Source: Straminergon stramineum (taxonomy: Eukaryota > Streptophyta > Bryopsida > Hypnales > Calliergonaceae). Taken from it: a stretch of 64,000 nt of DNA. Of this stretch, positions 25,259 to 37,291 are shown piece by piece. The first letter of the stretch is position 1. Each line of letters begins with the position of its first letter. The notes under the pieces are model-generated. The model was not told where the DNA came from and searched no databases. It saw nothing but the letters and a program-made list of their open reading frames with translations. The position numbers and the translations under genes are program-made. The DNA lies in NCBI GenBank assembly GCA_963920665.1, contig OY987265.1:3725001-3789000 (forward strand), in the 5' to 3' direction.

Positions 25259-25905
25259 TTAACCCCTAAATGCCCAAGGCCTTTTCTAAGCTTCTAGGAA
25301 TTTGCTCTAAATTGAACAAGACCCCAACATTCTGATAAGTTTGTATCAATTTTTCTGGATTGTAAGTGAACAAATTCAGACTAGACATGTTAGAGATCAC
25401 ATAGGAAAATAAAACACATCAATATCATTTATGGATTGAAAGATTATAATGTTTGATCATGAAGGTGTTAAAACTACAAAAGTGATTTGAAGTCTTTCAA
25501 TCCTCTTTTTACATGTGGAATCTGAAAAGTTGGTCACTAGAAAATTGGAGGTTAAAGGGCCAAACATGCATAATCCCAAACAATTTATGGCTTGGCAAAA
25601 TCTACTACAAATTTTTTTTAAATGAATTTCTAATGTGATTTTTTCTCAAAGATCTAGAGTATTTGACTCTCATTTCCAAGTGCCCTCAACACTATTGAAA
25701 GTCAAGATTGCAATCGACACCCTTGCACAAAACCTTGAATAGAAAATTCAGGATCAATCATTTCCAAAATCAGATTTGTGATGCTAAAAATGGACTTCAA
25801 AAAGAATTTTTCAAAAATACAATCTACTGAAAATATTTCGGTTTTATTTTACTTTAAAGTACTGACGAGCACCAAAATTGTGTGCCTTGGGCATTTAGGG
25901 GTTAA
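25259..25905. mobile_element. TTAA element, 647 bp (unit 2 copy of 6642-7288)
   Basis: It has the same ends and flanks as 6642-7288: TTAACCCCTAAATGCCCAAG, and 'cttgggcatttaggggTTAA'. The insertion is shared by units 1 and 2, so it happened before they separated. The empty site is at 59837-59840. Confidence 0.9.
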
Positions 25906-26915
25906 ATTAGATCAGATATAAAAGAAACAACTGCTTCACGATTTCTTGCAGGAGGACTCACTGTCTGTAACCCCCAGCCCCTTTTTATAACACAAACGAA
26001 CTGTCTCTACCCTTGTACGAAGAATAGCCCTAGAGTAGGCTTTCGGTGTTGCCGGGTCACCAACACAATCTCTCCCGTCGGATGGCTGCAAAGCAGCAAG
26101 TATCGTCCCAGGACAGTCAAACCCGATCCAATAAATTATTCAAAACTGGAAAAAACAGACAAACTATTAGTCCAACTCGTATTTGTTATCGTACTTAGTT
26201 AACATGTCCATGCAATATCAATAAACATGGTTATACGGACCGCGCGGTAAGGAATGTGTCAAACCTGATCCAGGATTCCTAGCCTGTCAAATCTTGTCCA
26301 TTGCACGTTAACAAGGTCAGACTGAAGGGCACATTGCAACTCGACAACCTTCAGTGATTCCAGCTAGCAGTACTATATTCTGGCACTACTTTTCAGTAAT
26401 GACCTCGTTGTGCTGCACTGCACTGTAGAGTTGAGCCAGTCCACCAATAAGCTAAGTGTGCGCTGCAAACGATCCTCTCGCAGCCTGGCTTGATCGCCTC
26501 ACGACTGAGTTTGCATCTTCACGTCGATGCGCCTCATCAGTTGGCAACCCACTCTCAATCTGGTTTGCTTCAGATCGCTGAAGGGAAGAGAGTACGCAAC
26601 GCACAGGTTTAATTTGAAGCGACGGTGGGTCTGAAGGTCTGATCGATGTACGCAAGTTTCTTGAAGTGAAGCTTTGCGAATCGATTGACACGATCGGGGA
26701 TGCATATGTCCATGATCCTCTGTTTCCTTTCTTTAAGCAGACCGAGTTTGTGTCGTTCGTGAGGGCGGCAGATAATTTCGACCAGCAAACGCTCTGTTGT
26801 GTGCATTCTTCGCTTTTCTGCTTTAGCTACTGGTCTGAGGCCGGCTTGCGCACGGGCTTGTGGAGCTAGCGTCCTAAGTTTGCTTTATATTCTTGTGGGG
26901 CTTCTATCAGAACAA
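25906..26915 (+). promoter_or_regulatory. Putative upstream/5' leader region of ankyrin copy B
   Basis: It is GC-richer than its surroundings and closely similar to 7289-8295. It contains the counterpart of the small upstream ORF (26666-26869). No transcription start or TATA box can be fixed with confidence. Confidence 0.4.
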
Positions 26916-29282
26916 ATGGAAGGCATTGTCGTTCCCGATCCGGTGCCCGCGGTTGAGGTAAGAATGACTGCCACTACTGGAATTTGAATGGAATTTGAAG
27001 GGTTTAGCAATGTCTTTTGCTCCATCATTAGTCACGGTACATGCTTGAGCAGTTTTATTCAACAAACGTGCTTTTTGTGGAACATGCTTGATCGAACTTG
27101 CAACGTTTTCCACCACGCATGCTCCAAAATGTTGTTCATTAAATCGGACCATGTTCACTAGAAACGTTTAATGTGAACTTCGGAACCCGATCTGAGTGTT
27201 GTCAGCAAACGATGCTTCAAGCCGTTGGTTAAGGAGTCGGATTCCAACTTAGTAGTGTGCTTGCACCTACGAACTTTCGCGTTCCATTCTGTGCTGCAAT
27301 TGTGCGTTTTTCGGGTTAAGGTGCGCAGCATGCAGGAATCAACAGACTGAATATACCAGCAAAAGTGGTCTGCAAGAATGGTGCTAGTGTTAAAGCAAGT
27401 GCAGTGTCTGTTGGGATTTGTCTGGTTGTTGAGTGAATCGGTGACGATTGCGTTTCCTTTGCAGGAGCCGCAGATCACTTCTGCTGCGATGACGGGGCCC
27501 GGACCTGCAGAGCCGACGGCCACCGACGGTAGTGGCGGAGGAGACGGAAGTGCAACATCTTGTCCATGGTCACTGACGGAGGTGGACCAACTGCAGAATT
27601 TGAAGGTCAATTGGAAAAGGGTTTTCAAATGCAATGGAGCGGACTTTATTTTTCGAAATGTATTTAAGACTAGTCCCTGGTTTGCGGAAGTTGTGGCGCA
27701 ATTACGAGATGATCCTTGTTTGGATATCTGTGGATTAGAAATTGAGGCATCTTGTATTGGGCGACTTGTGTCGGGGGTGAGGATGACATCCTTAGATGTG
27801 GCAATCTTGATGGGGGATCTCAAGATGGTTCAAAAGATTTTTGGGAGAAGCTCAGATCCAAAGAAGTTAACATGCGGATCACCCATAGATCAAAAGGGGG
27901 TTCGAAGCCGCATCCTATCGGCTCTTTCTGCCAAGGAGAAAACCATTTTATATACATCGCTTCACTTGGCCGTTGTGGGTGGGGATAGCCACATTGTGGA
28001 TGTGCTTTTGGAGAAAGGCGCAGATGTCAATGCCCCAAATTGGTTGTCTCAAACGCCTTTAGATCTTGCTTGCAAGATGGGAAATGTCACCATGTTGCAA
28101 CAACTTCTAGAGAAGGATAAAGAAAAGAAAACGCCCCTCCATGTAGCAGTGCAATATGGAGATGTTGACTTCATGAAAAAATTGCCTTCTCCAACAAATG
28201 TCAATGCCTTGGACTCTAACAAAAGGACACCGTTGCATTACCTTGCAACAAGGGATCATAGTAGTGTTGATTTCACGAAAACTATACAATATCTTGCTCA
28301 AGACTAGGCACTTGATTTGAAAGCTTTGGATAATTGGGGCTTCTCTGCGTTCTATGTGGCCGTTATTTGTTGCAATACAGAATTGGTGGTTGCACTTTTG
28401 GAATTCTCCAAAGGTCACATTCGAGTGAATGAAACATGTGACAAAGAACTTGGACCTCCTATCCAAATTGCATTCGAAGGGGGTGACCGCTTTGGGGATA
28501 TTCAGAGAGCACTTATGGAATGTGAGCCTATCAAAGGCTACATGGAGAGGTTGTACAGAGATCGCCAAGTCTACGTAGATGCAGCTAATGCCATTCTCGT
28601 AGGTGCGGCTCTCATTGTGAGTGTCACATTTGCTTCATGGTTACAACCACCGTTGAATTATACATCCTACTTTGGAGAAGGCGGGTATTCAAGCTTTGTT
28701 ACTACCCCTTCAACTTCCAACCTCAATTATGTGGATGTTGAACACAACATTGCACTCCGTGCATTTTGGGTCTTCAATGCCCTTTCCTTCTATTTTGCCA
28801 TTGCAACCGTTGTTTGTGGTGCTCGAAGTGTGTTACCAAGGAGCCATTTATTTATCGAGAAAACTGTGAAGAAGCTTCGTGTCAATCTTTTGGTGACTTC
28901 GGTCCTCTTGGCATGTGCGGTATTGTGTGTGATAGTAGCATTTGCAATAGCTGGAACTATTGTATTGACACCACGATTGAAGTATCAATGGTGTATGATA
29001 GTTCCAACATTAGTTGGAGGGATAGTGTGTATAGTTAGTTTAGGTTTTTTGTTTAAAAGTATGAGGGAAATATACTCTGATGCACGTGAGAATAGTAAAG
29101 TAGTTGATGAGAGAAAAGACAATTTGAGGGATAAAGGATATATAGTACCCTCTATAGTCATGGGTTGTAAAGATTTGTGCAATGGGACTTATAGGATTCG
29201 TAGTATTCATAGTACAGAATATAATATTCATAATTTTGAGAGATTAGGGATCTCTCAAATTAACCATGTCCATGTAGGTTGA
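26916..29282 (+). pseudogene. Ankyrin-repeat PGG-domain membrane protein, copy B (single in-frame stop)
   Basis: Exon 1 is 26916-26957 (MEGIVVPDPVPAVE), followed by donor GTAAGA. The intron ends in TTGCAG at 27464. Exon 2 continues in phase 0 from 27465 to a TGA at 29280-29282, about 619 codons in all. Ankyrin-type repeats lie at about residues 122-141, 178-205, 210-230, 237-255 and 268-275, with a weaker one near 308-325. Helices follow at about 389-407, 445-467, 485-515 and 524-544. The first has the PGG-domain pattern but reads PPLNY where PPGG is usual. The only break is TAG at 28305-28307, where copy A has AAG. It falls between the repeats and the membrane part, so a translated product would be soluble ankyrin repeats without an anchor. 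A role in defence signalling is known for relatives (ACD6, ITN1) and is only inferred here. Confidence 0.87.
27462..27464 (+). other. Intact intron acceptor of copy B
   Basis: The sequence 'cgtttcctttgCAG' precedes GAGCCG. The donor GTAAGA at 26958 and this acceptor join exon 1 and exon 2 in phase 0, giving PAVE/EPQIT. That joining is the main reason for choosing the ATG at 26916 over the ATG at 27378 inside the intron. Confidence 0.65.
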
Positions 29283-29294
29283 TTTAGGTGCCAG

Positions 29295-29547
29295 CATTGA
29301 TAAAACAACAAACAACAATTAAAATGAGAGTGAGAATGTTTTTAAAATTGAGACTATTTAGGTCGAATTGACCAAAATAGTTTGAAATAGTCAAATCCAT
29401 CTTGACTTTTCGGACTATTTAAGTCGACCTAAATAGTCAAATCCATCTTGTCTTTTCAAACTATTTAGGTCAATTCGACCTAAATAGTCTCAATTTTAAA
29501 AACATTGTCACCCTCATTTTAATGGAAATTGTTGTTTTACCAACAAT
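29295..29547. mobile_element. Small fold-back element (about 253 bp)
   Basis: Arms of roughly 80 bp (29295-29373 and 29468-29547) are near-perfect inverted repeats. Both carry 'gactatttaggtcgaa' and 'taaaatgag'. The loop holds a further near-palindrome centred on GTCGAC at about 29413-29438. It lies just after the ankyrin copy B stop and before a duplicated piece of its 3' coding region. Confidence 0.75.
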
Positions 29548-29617
29548 TTTTTTTATTGTCAATTTATTTCATGCTCTTCTACTTCTCAAATTCAGATAAT
29601 TCTCTCAAAATAATGAA

Positions 29618-29735
29618 TATTATCTTTGATATGTGGTGTATAATTAGTTTAGTTTTTTTGATTAAATGTATGAGGGAAAATTACTCCAATGCGGATGAGA
29701 ATAGTGAAGGATTCAATAATTATGGGATAGATTAT
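29618..29735 (+). pseudogene. Duplicated fragment of the ankyrin gene 3' end
   Basis: The sequence 'gtgtataattagtttagttttt...atgagggaaaattactcc' repeats the end of the ankyrin coding region (copy B 29027-29100, copy A 10405-10490). In translation it gives CIISLVFLIKCMRENYSNADENS, matching the last helix and tail. It is separated from the main copy by the small fold-back. Confidence 0.7.
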
Positions 29736-31727
29736 TTAGCCCCTAAAATCCCTGGCAATGTTTTTTGGCATTATAGATATTTGGGGCAACTCAAAATGAT
29801 TGGAATTTTTTTTAAACTCTTTGAAATTTCCACACAACATATGGTCGAGGAGTAGCTTTAAGGTCCAATAATTTTCATAACTTTTGACTACATGGTTAAA
29901 AAGTTATTGTATGAATGTAGTTTCTTTCCCAACTCGGGCAGCCCAGGCAAATCAAAAGATATCACTTTTCTCATAAAAGAAAATTTTGATATTGGTATTT
30001 AAGATTTTTATACATCTAGGAAGTTTCGAATCATTCCATTTTGATTAATGAGGTGAAAGTTATGAGGAGTTTTAGTGCGCGGGCAATTATGGATTCTCTA
30101 TTCTAAAATAAATTTTGAAGTCCTTCATTTAACTCAATTTTCAATATTTTTTGAAAAAAATAAAATCATGGGATGCAGATTGTTTATTACAATGTTACAA
30201 CCATTGGGATTGACATTTCTCAATTTCATAACAAAATTCTTAACAATTTAGTATTTTGAATCATTCTCTAATTTTTTTTCTATTTACTATTTTTTTCCTA
30301 TGTGTTTTACAATTCCAAATGATTTGAATTTTTTCAAGCATATAGCAAACTTGCCTTGAAAATTGAATCCAAAGACGCACATCAATTTTTGTCATTTTTT
30401 CATAGAAATGAGACCATGTAAAGAGCAGCAACCCAATTTTTTGCAAGGATATAAAAAGGATTTCAATCAATTCAAACACTAATATCTTTCAATCTACATG
30501 GTGGAAATTTGGGTGATTGCAAGAAATACCTGCCAATTTTGTTGCATTTTTTTTGGAGCACTATAACTTTTGAATTATGAATCCAATTCCAAAACCCCAA
30601 AAAACTAGTTCTAGATATCTTTCTTGTTATTGTATTCCTTATTTTTCAGAAATTTTTAAAAATCATTTTATATTTAAAAGTCAATTTTGTTAATTTGTCA
30701 CACTTTGACATTTAGGGGTTTTAAATATTATTGAGTGGTTTAAATTAGTGATTTTCAACTGAAATTTATATGGTATATTAGTTTAGTAGGCATACATGTG
30801 TCTACCAAAGGGAATCTAAAAACTCATTATTTAACATCCTCCACGTTCATGCAAATAGGCCTCTCTTGCGTGCGCAATTCTAAACAATAGAGATAGTTTT
30901 GAACTCTTTTTTTTGCTCAAATCTCATCATCAAGAAGTCCTCCCAAATGCCCAATTTTTAGTTTTGTTGAAAATTGTTTTTCATATTTTCTACAAATTAA
31001 AACGTCAATGTATGTATTTTCCATGACATATTTGGAGATATAGATTTTTAGCAAAGAAAATACATACATTGACGTTTTAATTTGTAGAAAATATGAAAAA
31101 CAATTTTCAACAAAACTAAAAATTGGGCATTTGGGAGGACTTCTTGATGATGAGATTTGAGCAAAAAAAAGAGTTCAAAACTATCTCTATTGTTTAGAAT
31201 TGCGCACGCAAGAGAGGCCTATTTGCATGAACGTGGAGGATGTTAAATAATGAGTTTTTAGATTCCCTTTGGTAGACACATGTATGCCTACTAAACTAAT
31301 ATACCATATAAATTTCAGTTGAAAATCACTAATTTAAACCACTCAATAATATTTAAAACCCCTAAATGTCAAAGTGTGACAAATTAACAAAATTGACTTT
31401 TAAATATAAAATGATTTTTAAAAATTTCTGAAAAATAAGGAATACAATAACAAGAAAGATATCTAGAACTAGTTTTTTGGGGTTTGGGAATTGGATTCAT
31501 AATTCAAAAGTTATAGCGCTTCAAAAAAAATGCAACGAAACTGGCAGGTGTTTCTTGCAATCACCCATTTTTGAATTTTTTTCAACATGTTTTCAAACCA
31601 GCTCACTACAAGATCCTATAGTTACATGTGTCTAAAAAGTCTTTTTTCTAAAATTTGGTTCTCATATTAGAAATGATAGTTTTGGATCATTTTCGGTGAA
31701 AACATAGTCAAAAACCTTTAGGGTTAA
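29736..31727 (+). mobile_element. Family A TTAA element interrupted by a 1056-bp fold-back
   Basis: The left end is TTAGCCCCTAAAATCCC (TTAA mutated to TTAG) and the right end is 'aaaaacctttagggTTAA'. Removing 30511-31566 leaves about 936 bp, the normal family A length. Internal family sequence is clear on both sides of the break ('ggtggaaattt' before it, 'actacaagatcctatag' after it). The unit 1 relative is 10561-11178. Confidence 0.85.
30511..31566. mobile_element. Large fold-back element: 511-bp inverted arms, 34-bp loop
   Basis: Arm 1 is 30511-31021, arm 2 is 31056-31566 and the loop is 31022-31055. I see about half a dozen mismatches in the outer 100 bp and essentially none in the inner 400 bp. 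Termini read GGGTGATTGCAAGAAA. The site duplication is unclear, at most about 4 bp (ATTT). The arms contain a 'gacatttaggggtttt' stretch resembling a TTAA-element end. There is no coding sequence. A transcript would form a very long hairpin. Confidence 0.9.
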
Positions 31728-32907
31728 GGAATAGAAGAAGTAGTACTCTCCATATTTTGTGAATTATTGGAAGTCTGAAATATATATGAAAACTTCATTT
31801 CATTTTCAAAAAGACAATTTATCTTCATTTTTGGTTGTCAAGAACACCAATTTCCCAATTCATTGGGTGTCATAAGTCATAGTTATCCTAAACAATTGAT
31901 TTCATTTCAAATTTTCAATTACAAAACAAAAAAATTCCAAAATATTATAATCTAACATAGAATCTCCAAATATATAGGTATGCCAATTTTGCACTCTAAA
32001 AGTTAGAAGTTAGTATTAATCAACTCAAGAACCAATCAAGACATATCATTCATAAATGCATTGGCTTCTCATACCACACTATGTTCATGATTCTTACTTC
32101 TTCAAAGTTGATGGAATCAATTGCAATTCTCATTTCTACCTTTGAAGTTTTAAGATTGAAACTACTTGCAATGATGACACTATAAAAAATTTGGTTAAGA
32201 AAACCGCACACACTTTTTAAGTGCAATTTCTTTTATCAACTTTTGTCATAGTGGATTTGATCATTTTGATATGATTATGAGTCAATTGAGAAGCCTCTTT
32301 TATTAGAGATCTCATATGATTTTGAGTTGGAGTATGAGGTTGGAGCCTAGGGGCTACTTTAACCCCTATAGGTTTTTGACAATGTTATCACCAAAAACAC
32401 TCCAAAACTATCATTTCTAGGACCACTACAAAATTTTAGAGAAAAAACATTTTTGGACAAATGTAACCATAGGATCTTGAAGTACACTTGTTTGAATAGA
32501 TGTGGAAAAAAATTCCAAAATTTCCACCATGTTGATTGCAAGATATTAGTGTTTGTGAAGTGACAAAAATTCTTTTTTTATCCTTGCAAAACCCGGGCAA
32601 TTGCACTTTAGAAGGCCACATTTGTATGAAAAGATGTCCAAAACAGTTGTAACTCTTTGGATTCATTCTTCAAGTTAAGTTGGCTACATGCATGAAAATT
32701 TTCAAATCATTGGGAATTGTGCAACATGTAGGAAAAAAATAGTAAGTAGAAAGAAGTAGAGAATGATTCAAAATACTAAATAGTTAACAATTTATTTATG
32801 GGATTGAAAAATGCCAATCCCAATGGTTTGTAATGTTGTAATAAACAATACATACCCTATTTTTTATTTTATTTTTCAAAAATATTAAAAATTGAGTTAC
32901 ATAAAGG

Positions 32908-33064
32908 ATTAGCGATTTTTCTGCGAACCCCAATTAAACCGGTGTTGTACCCACATTATTCACATAACAAATGATGGGGCTGGAAACAACCAGGAGGATA
33001 TTGGATGGAGAAATAAGACGGTACGGAGAGTCATTGGAGGTGCAGTGCTTTCCTTGTTTTTAGC
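32908..33064. mobile_element. Unclassified 157-bp insert flanked by AAAGG
   Basis: AAAGG occurs at 32903-32907 and 33065-33069. Uninterrupted family A copies read 'ataaaggtcttcaaag' here. No inverted termini are evident. The insert is less AT-rich than its host and could be a captured fragment or filler DNA. Confidence 0.4.
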
Positions 33065-33092
33065 AAAGGCAAATCTTCAAGGTTTATTTTAG

Positions 33093-33327
33093 GGCCGGGG
33101 TGGATTGACCCCCTCACTCGTCTCCAAGTAAAAACCCTGAAATTTTTTATTTTTCAAACATGATAAAATTTTGAAATTTTGAATTCATATTTGCAATCAG
33201 AGGCCCCAAATTAGACAAGAGAGGTAGAGAAGATAAATAAATGAAGCGCAAAATAGGGGTCTTTTTTTTACATGCACCCCTGGAATGACTTTGGGGGGAC
33301 GAGTGAGGGGGGCAATCCACCCCGACC
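33093..33327. mobile_element. hAT-like MITE (235 bp, 8-bp TSD TATTTTAG)
   Basis: About 30-bp inverted termini are present (GG(C/T)CGGGGTGGATTG, then CCCCC and CACTCGTC). They are flanked by TATTTTAG at 33085-33092 and 33328-33335. Other family A copies have this octamer once ('tttattttagagt'). The 8-bp duplication is typical of the hAT superfamily. It is nested inside the TTAA element. Confidence 0.85.
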
Positions 33328-34608
33328 TATTTTAGAGTACAGATTCCATAACTACCCACAAACTACCCACAAACTAAAACTCTTCATAACTTTCATCTCA
33401 TAAATCAAAATGGAAAGATTCAAAGCTTTCCACATATATATAAATGTATAAAAACAATTTCAAGTTATATTTCTTAAAAAAGTAATTTTTGAAGAAGTTT
33501 TTTTAGCTGACCAGACTGTCCACTGAGTTTTGAAAAGTACATATTATTCAATAACTTTTTAACCATGTAGTCAAAAGTTATGAAAATTGTTGGGCCTTAC
33601 AGCTACACCCTGGAAAAATGTTGTGTAAAAATTTCAAAGAAAAAAAAATAAAAACTCCATTTGTACATACCTGCCCAAAATTGCTATATTGCCAAGAAAC
33701 CTAGTTTGGTCCTTTTGGGGTTAAGAAAGCTTGGCAAAGCCATAAAAAGCTAAGAAGATGAAAAATAGATGGGCAAGCTAGCTAGATGGTCTCATGCAAT
33801 TGCATGAGCCATCACTTGATTTTGGATAGTGAAATAAGTTAGCCACCACAAGGCTAAAGAACAAAGTGTGCCTTAATTCTTGAAGAATGGATTGGTCACT
33901 ATAGAAAACATTTTTTTTTGTACCATGTGAATCATTTGCTTAAAAGAAGTCAAAAGCACTCATTGGAGGTCAAACTATTGTACAAAACCGTCCCTTTTCA
34001 CTCAAAATCCCAAAGATGAACATCTACACTTTTGTCTTACATAGAAGGATTCTTTGTCATTCATCAAATACTTAGAATCCACAGAGTCCTTTAGGATTTA
34101 ACTATAGCCCAAGCCACCTCATCTAGCCAATACAAATTGCTAAACACTCAGCTCCACTAAGCCATAAGGTAGAACTAGTGTCAACCAAAACATAAAATAA
34201 CAAACTACAAGTTGCCATTTTTTTTCCCTACATAGGATGAAGATTATTTAGAAGGTGAAAGGCAATCATTTTGCATTATGTGTTTCTCAATTCAACGGCA
34301 CTAGAGTGTAAGTGGGGAGTGATGAGCGATGAGTGTTGAGCAACGAGCATTTAGACTCGAGCGCTCATCAAGACCTTTTTTACTAAAAATAGTCATGTTA
34401 GAGTCATAAATAGTAATGTTAGACCTAAAAATACTAGTGTCAAAATTATCTAAATAAAATATATTAAAAATAAAATTTTCTGAATATCAATTTATTGCTA
34501 TGAAAATTTAACTTTTAAGGTAGTATATTAGCATTCAAATCTTATAGGTAGGGCCCAGAATGGTAGCCTAGCCTCTCCCACAACATGAAAGGTACTGCCA
34601 TAGAGGTG

Positions 34609-36445
34609 TGTAGTCTAGAATTTTACTTCCTCATAAAACACCTAGAACTAAGTATAGGGGTTCAAATCTAGGGAATAGTTAAATAGTCTAATGTAATTGT
34701 AGCTAAAGTCACATGCAATTCAAAGTAGGATGGAATTTTAATATTATTCCTCTAAAGTTTATACATATATTCATTCACACTCTTATATCCAAGGATAAAT
34801 TTGTTTGACCAGTCCTTTACTCATGTCATGGACTCATGAATGCCGTCCCAGTCCTAACTAGGGGGGACTCAAATTTTAATAACAATTTGTCAAGGTTGAT
34901 CTACAATTCGTCGACATGCATGCTCTAGAACCTAATGCAATACATACATATATATATAGCCAATTCCCATACACATTCTTAATTATTAGTGATATTTATT
35001 ACCAAAACAATTTATCACAGTCACTAACTACATCACTATTTGGAATGCCTATTAGCCTATCGTATTCCTTCAACAAATTGTCTCTATTCTAAATGTAGGG
35101 CATGATTGTGTATATGCAAGCTCCTTCATTTTGATTTCACTATATAATCACACACAACAATTTGTTATACTTAGTTATTCTTGAATCACATATACTCACA
35201 ATTTTTGCTTAACCATTACTTAGCAAAGATTCAAAGTTAATTTGCATATATATAAACGAATAGACTGAATACAATAAACTTCTTAACTACATTCATAATC
35301 ACTTTTTATTTATTTAAGATTCCATTAATATGTTCCCAAACCTCTATAGCTATGAACATTCTCTAATTAATCTATCCTAAGCACAATACTAACAATATCC
35401 CAATCAAATCTAAATTTAGTAATTACTCGACAATTTGTCTATAAATCAACAAACACACTTGTCCCATCACTTTGTCTTACTTCACCAAACCACAAGTTCC
35501 AAATAACAACTTGTCTAATTAATCACACAAAAGATCCTTATATAAACATTAATACATCCAAACAATTAATAACAAAATTTAATTAAAATAATAGTTATGA
35601 ATTACTTCCTAAATTGGTTTGCATAGTCTTGAGTTCGTATCCACCAACAACTTGTCCCATTGCCTGATTTTCCATTCACTATGAGATCTCCATTTCTTCT
35701 TCCATCACCAACATACCCTCTTGGCTCCATTGATTCACAACACCGATTACTCCAAAACAATTGGTTCACAAATTACGAATTGATGTGACCCAATCACCGG
35801 GATTTATAAATATTCTACTACAACAACTTGTCTATTACTCCACAACATAATAAAAACAATGCCTTAAAATTGTAATCATTTACAGTCTTGCTACTTGCTG
35901 ACTTAACTAGAATTTCCATCACAAATTGCAAATTACAACAACAACAAACAAATTGACAAGACAGTTAATTCGCAAACTTCCAGACAACAATCACAAACTT
36001 AACAAACGAATTGTCAAACTACAAACACACACAGATAATCCAATCACGGGATTTCTAATTATACCACTCAAAAATTCAACCATTTGACCAGACTAAACAT
36101 TTTGTTAATACCGATTATATTCATATCAAGAAAATTATGTGTACACAAAAAATCAACAACTTAACAACCAAGAGAACCAACAAAGACTGAGAGCCTCGAA
36201 TTACAAATTGTCTAGCTAAATTCCAAGAAGGAAATAATTGTCTCAAAACTAAAACTAACTGATTGCCGACCTTCTCCTAAATCAAGTGAATCAGCCTGAC
36301 TATTAGTTCTCAAAAATACTAAAAAGGATGTAATTTAACTATTTGTCTATTTCAACCACTTGTCTACAGAATCAAAAGAAATTCCAACATACTTTATTAA
36401 CAAAAGACAAATAGTAAGAAAAGAAGGCTAATAAGTATGGCTACA
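34609..36445. mobile_element. Solo LTR 2 (1837 bp, TG...CA, 5-bp TSD AGGTG)
   Basis: It begins TGTAGTCTAG and ends TATGGCTACA, flanked by AGGTG at 34604-34608 and 36446-36450. Unit 1 near 12950 shows the uninterrupted site ('agaggtgatgtgc'). It contains some fifteen or more variants of ACAATTTGTC / ACAACTTGTC in both orientations. No gag-pol sequence is present. Confidence 0.85.
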
Positions 36446-37071
36446 AGGTGAATTAGGTGTGAATGACTTTTGTCCATGTCATCCATTCAATTTTTTGAAA
36501 AATTGAAAAACAATTCCAAACAATTTGAGAATCAACAAATAGTTTTTTTGATTTTTTTTGGAAGACAACTCATTGGATTTGAGCAGAGATTTCTTATTGC
36601 CAAAGGAGTGAAAGAACCCTCTTTCTATAAATTTTGGGGGTAATTTGAACCGTATTTTTTAACCAAAAAAATTCAAAATTAAATTTTTCAGAAGAAATTT
36701 CTATTTATTTAAAAACATATATTTTTATGTTAAATTATATTTTTCCTCAAAAGATTAAAATTTTAAAAAATTATTTTTTTATTTTTTTAGTAGATAGCTC
36801 CTGGGATCCGAGGAGTGATTTCTTGTTGCCAAAGGCCTCCTCCCTCTATTAATTTGGGGTTTCTATGAACTTGCAATTTTTTATTTTTTTCAAAAAACAT
36901 TATTTAAAGAAAAAAAATTAATCACACAACTCCTCGTATTCCAAAGAGCCCTCCTAGGGCTCTGAAGAGCTTTCCATTGGCTCTAAGGGACCTTTACAAA
37001 GAATGATTGACCTCTAAAGAACTCCAAAAAATAGAGGTTAGGGTTCTTTGGTACTAAAAAATGGCTCCTCA

Positions 37072-37128
<57 letters not shown>
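37072..37128 (+). repeat. (AAT)19 microsatellite
   Basis: Perfect AAT run. It occupies the same place in unit 3 as the (GAA)11 run in unit 2. Confidence 0.95.
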
Positions 37129-37291
37129 TTTTAAAAAAAATTGGATTGTTTATGTTTTGAGAAAAATAATAATTTTCTCTTAATAAAAATAATTTTGGAA
37201 TTTTTTAGTTTTTTATTTCAAATTGTGGCTTAAATACCCCCACCCCAAATTAATAGAGGGAGGGTCTTTTGGCAACCTCTCTACCTTGAAT

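Larger units (their letters stand above)
32359..33724 (-). mobile_element. Family A TTAA element, reverse, carrying two nested inserts (1366 bp)
   Basis: The left end is TTAACCCCTATAGG and the right end is 'ggtccttttggggTTAA'. The empty site is unit 1, 11807-11810 ('actactTTAAggaagcttgg'), with the same flanks here. Length above the usual ~950 bp is explained by the inserts at 32908-33064 and 33093-33327. Confidence 0.92.
13535..37020 (+). repeat. Segmental duplication unit 2
   Basis: This is the most complete copy, with the same landmark order as unit 1 and many private insertions: the TTAA elements at 17132 and 32359, two solo LTRs, and fold-backs. Against unit 1 it has also lost about 170 bp near 16920. 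Outside the features listed, I see no gene in 13965-16500, 18088-19201, 20383-21294, 23647-24315, 31728-32358, 33725-34603 or 36451-37020. Those stretches are AT-rich non-coding DNA alignable to unit 1 or unit 3. Confidence 0.85.

Noticed and set aside
27378..27464. ATG at 27378 as the start of ankyrin copy B
   Set aside because: A donor GTAAGA at 26958 and acceptor TTGCAG at 27464 join MEGIVVPDPVPAVE to the ankyrin exon in phase, so this ATG is better explained as lying inside the intron.
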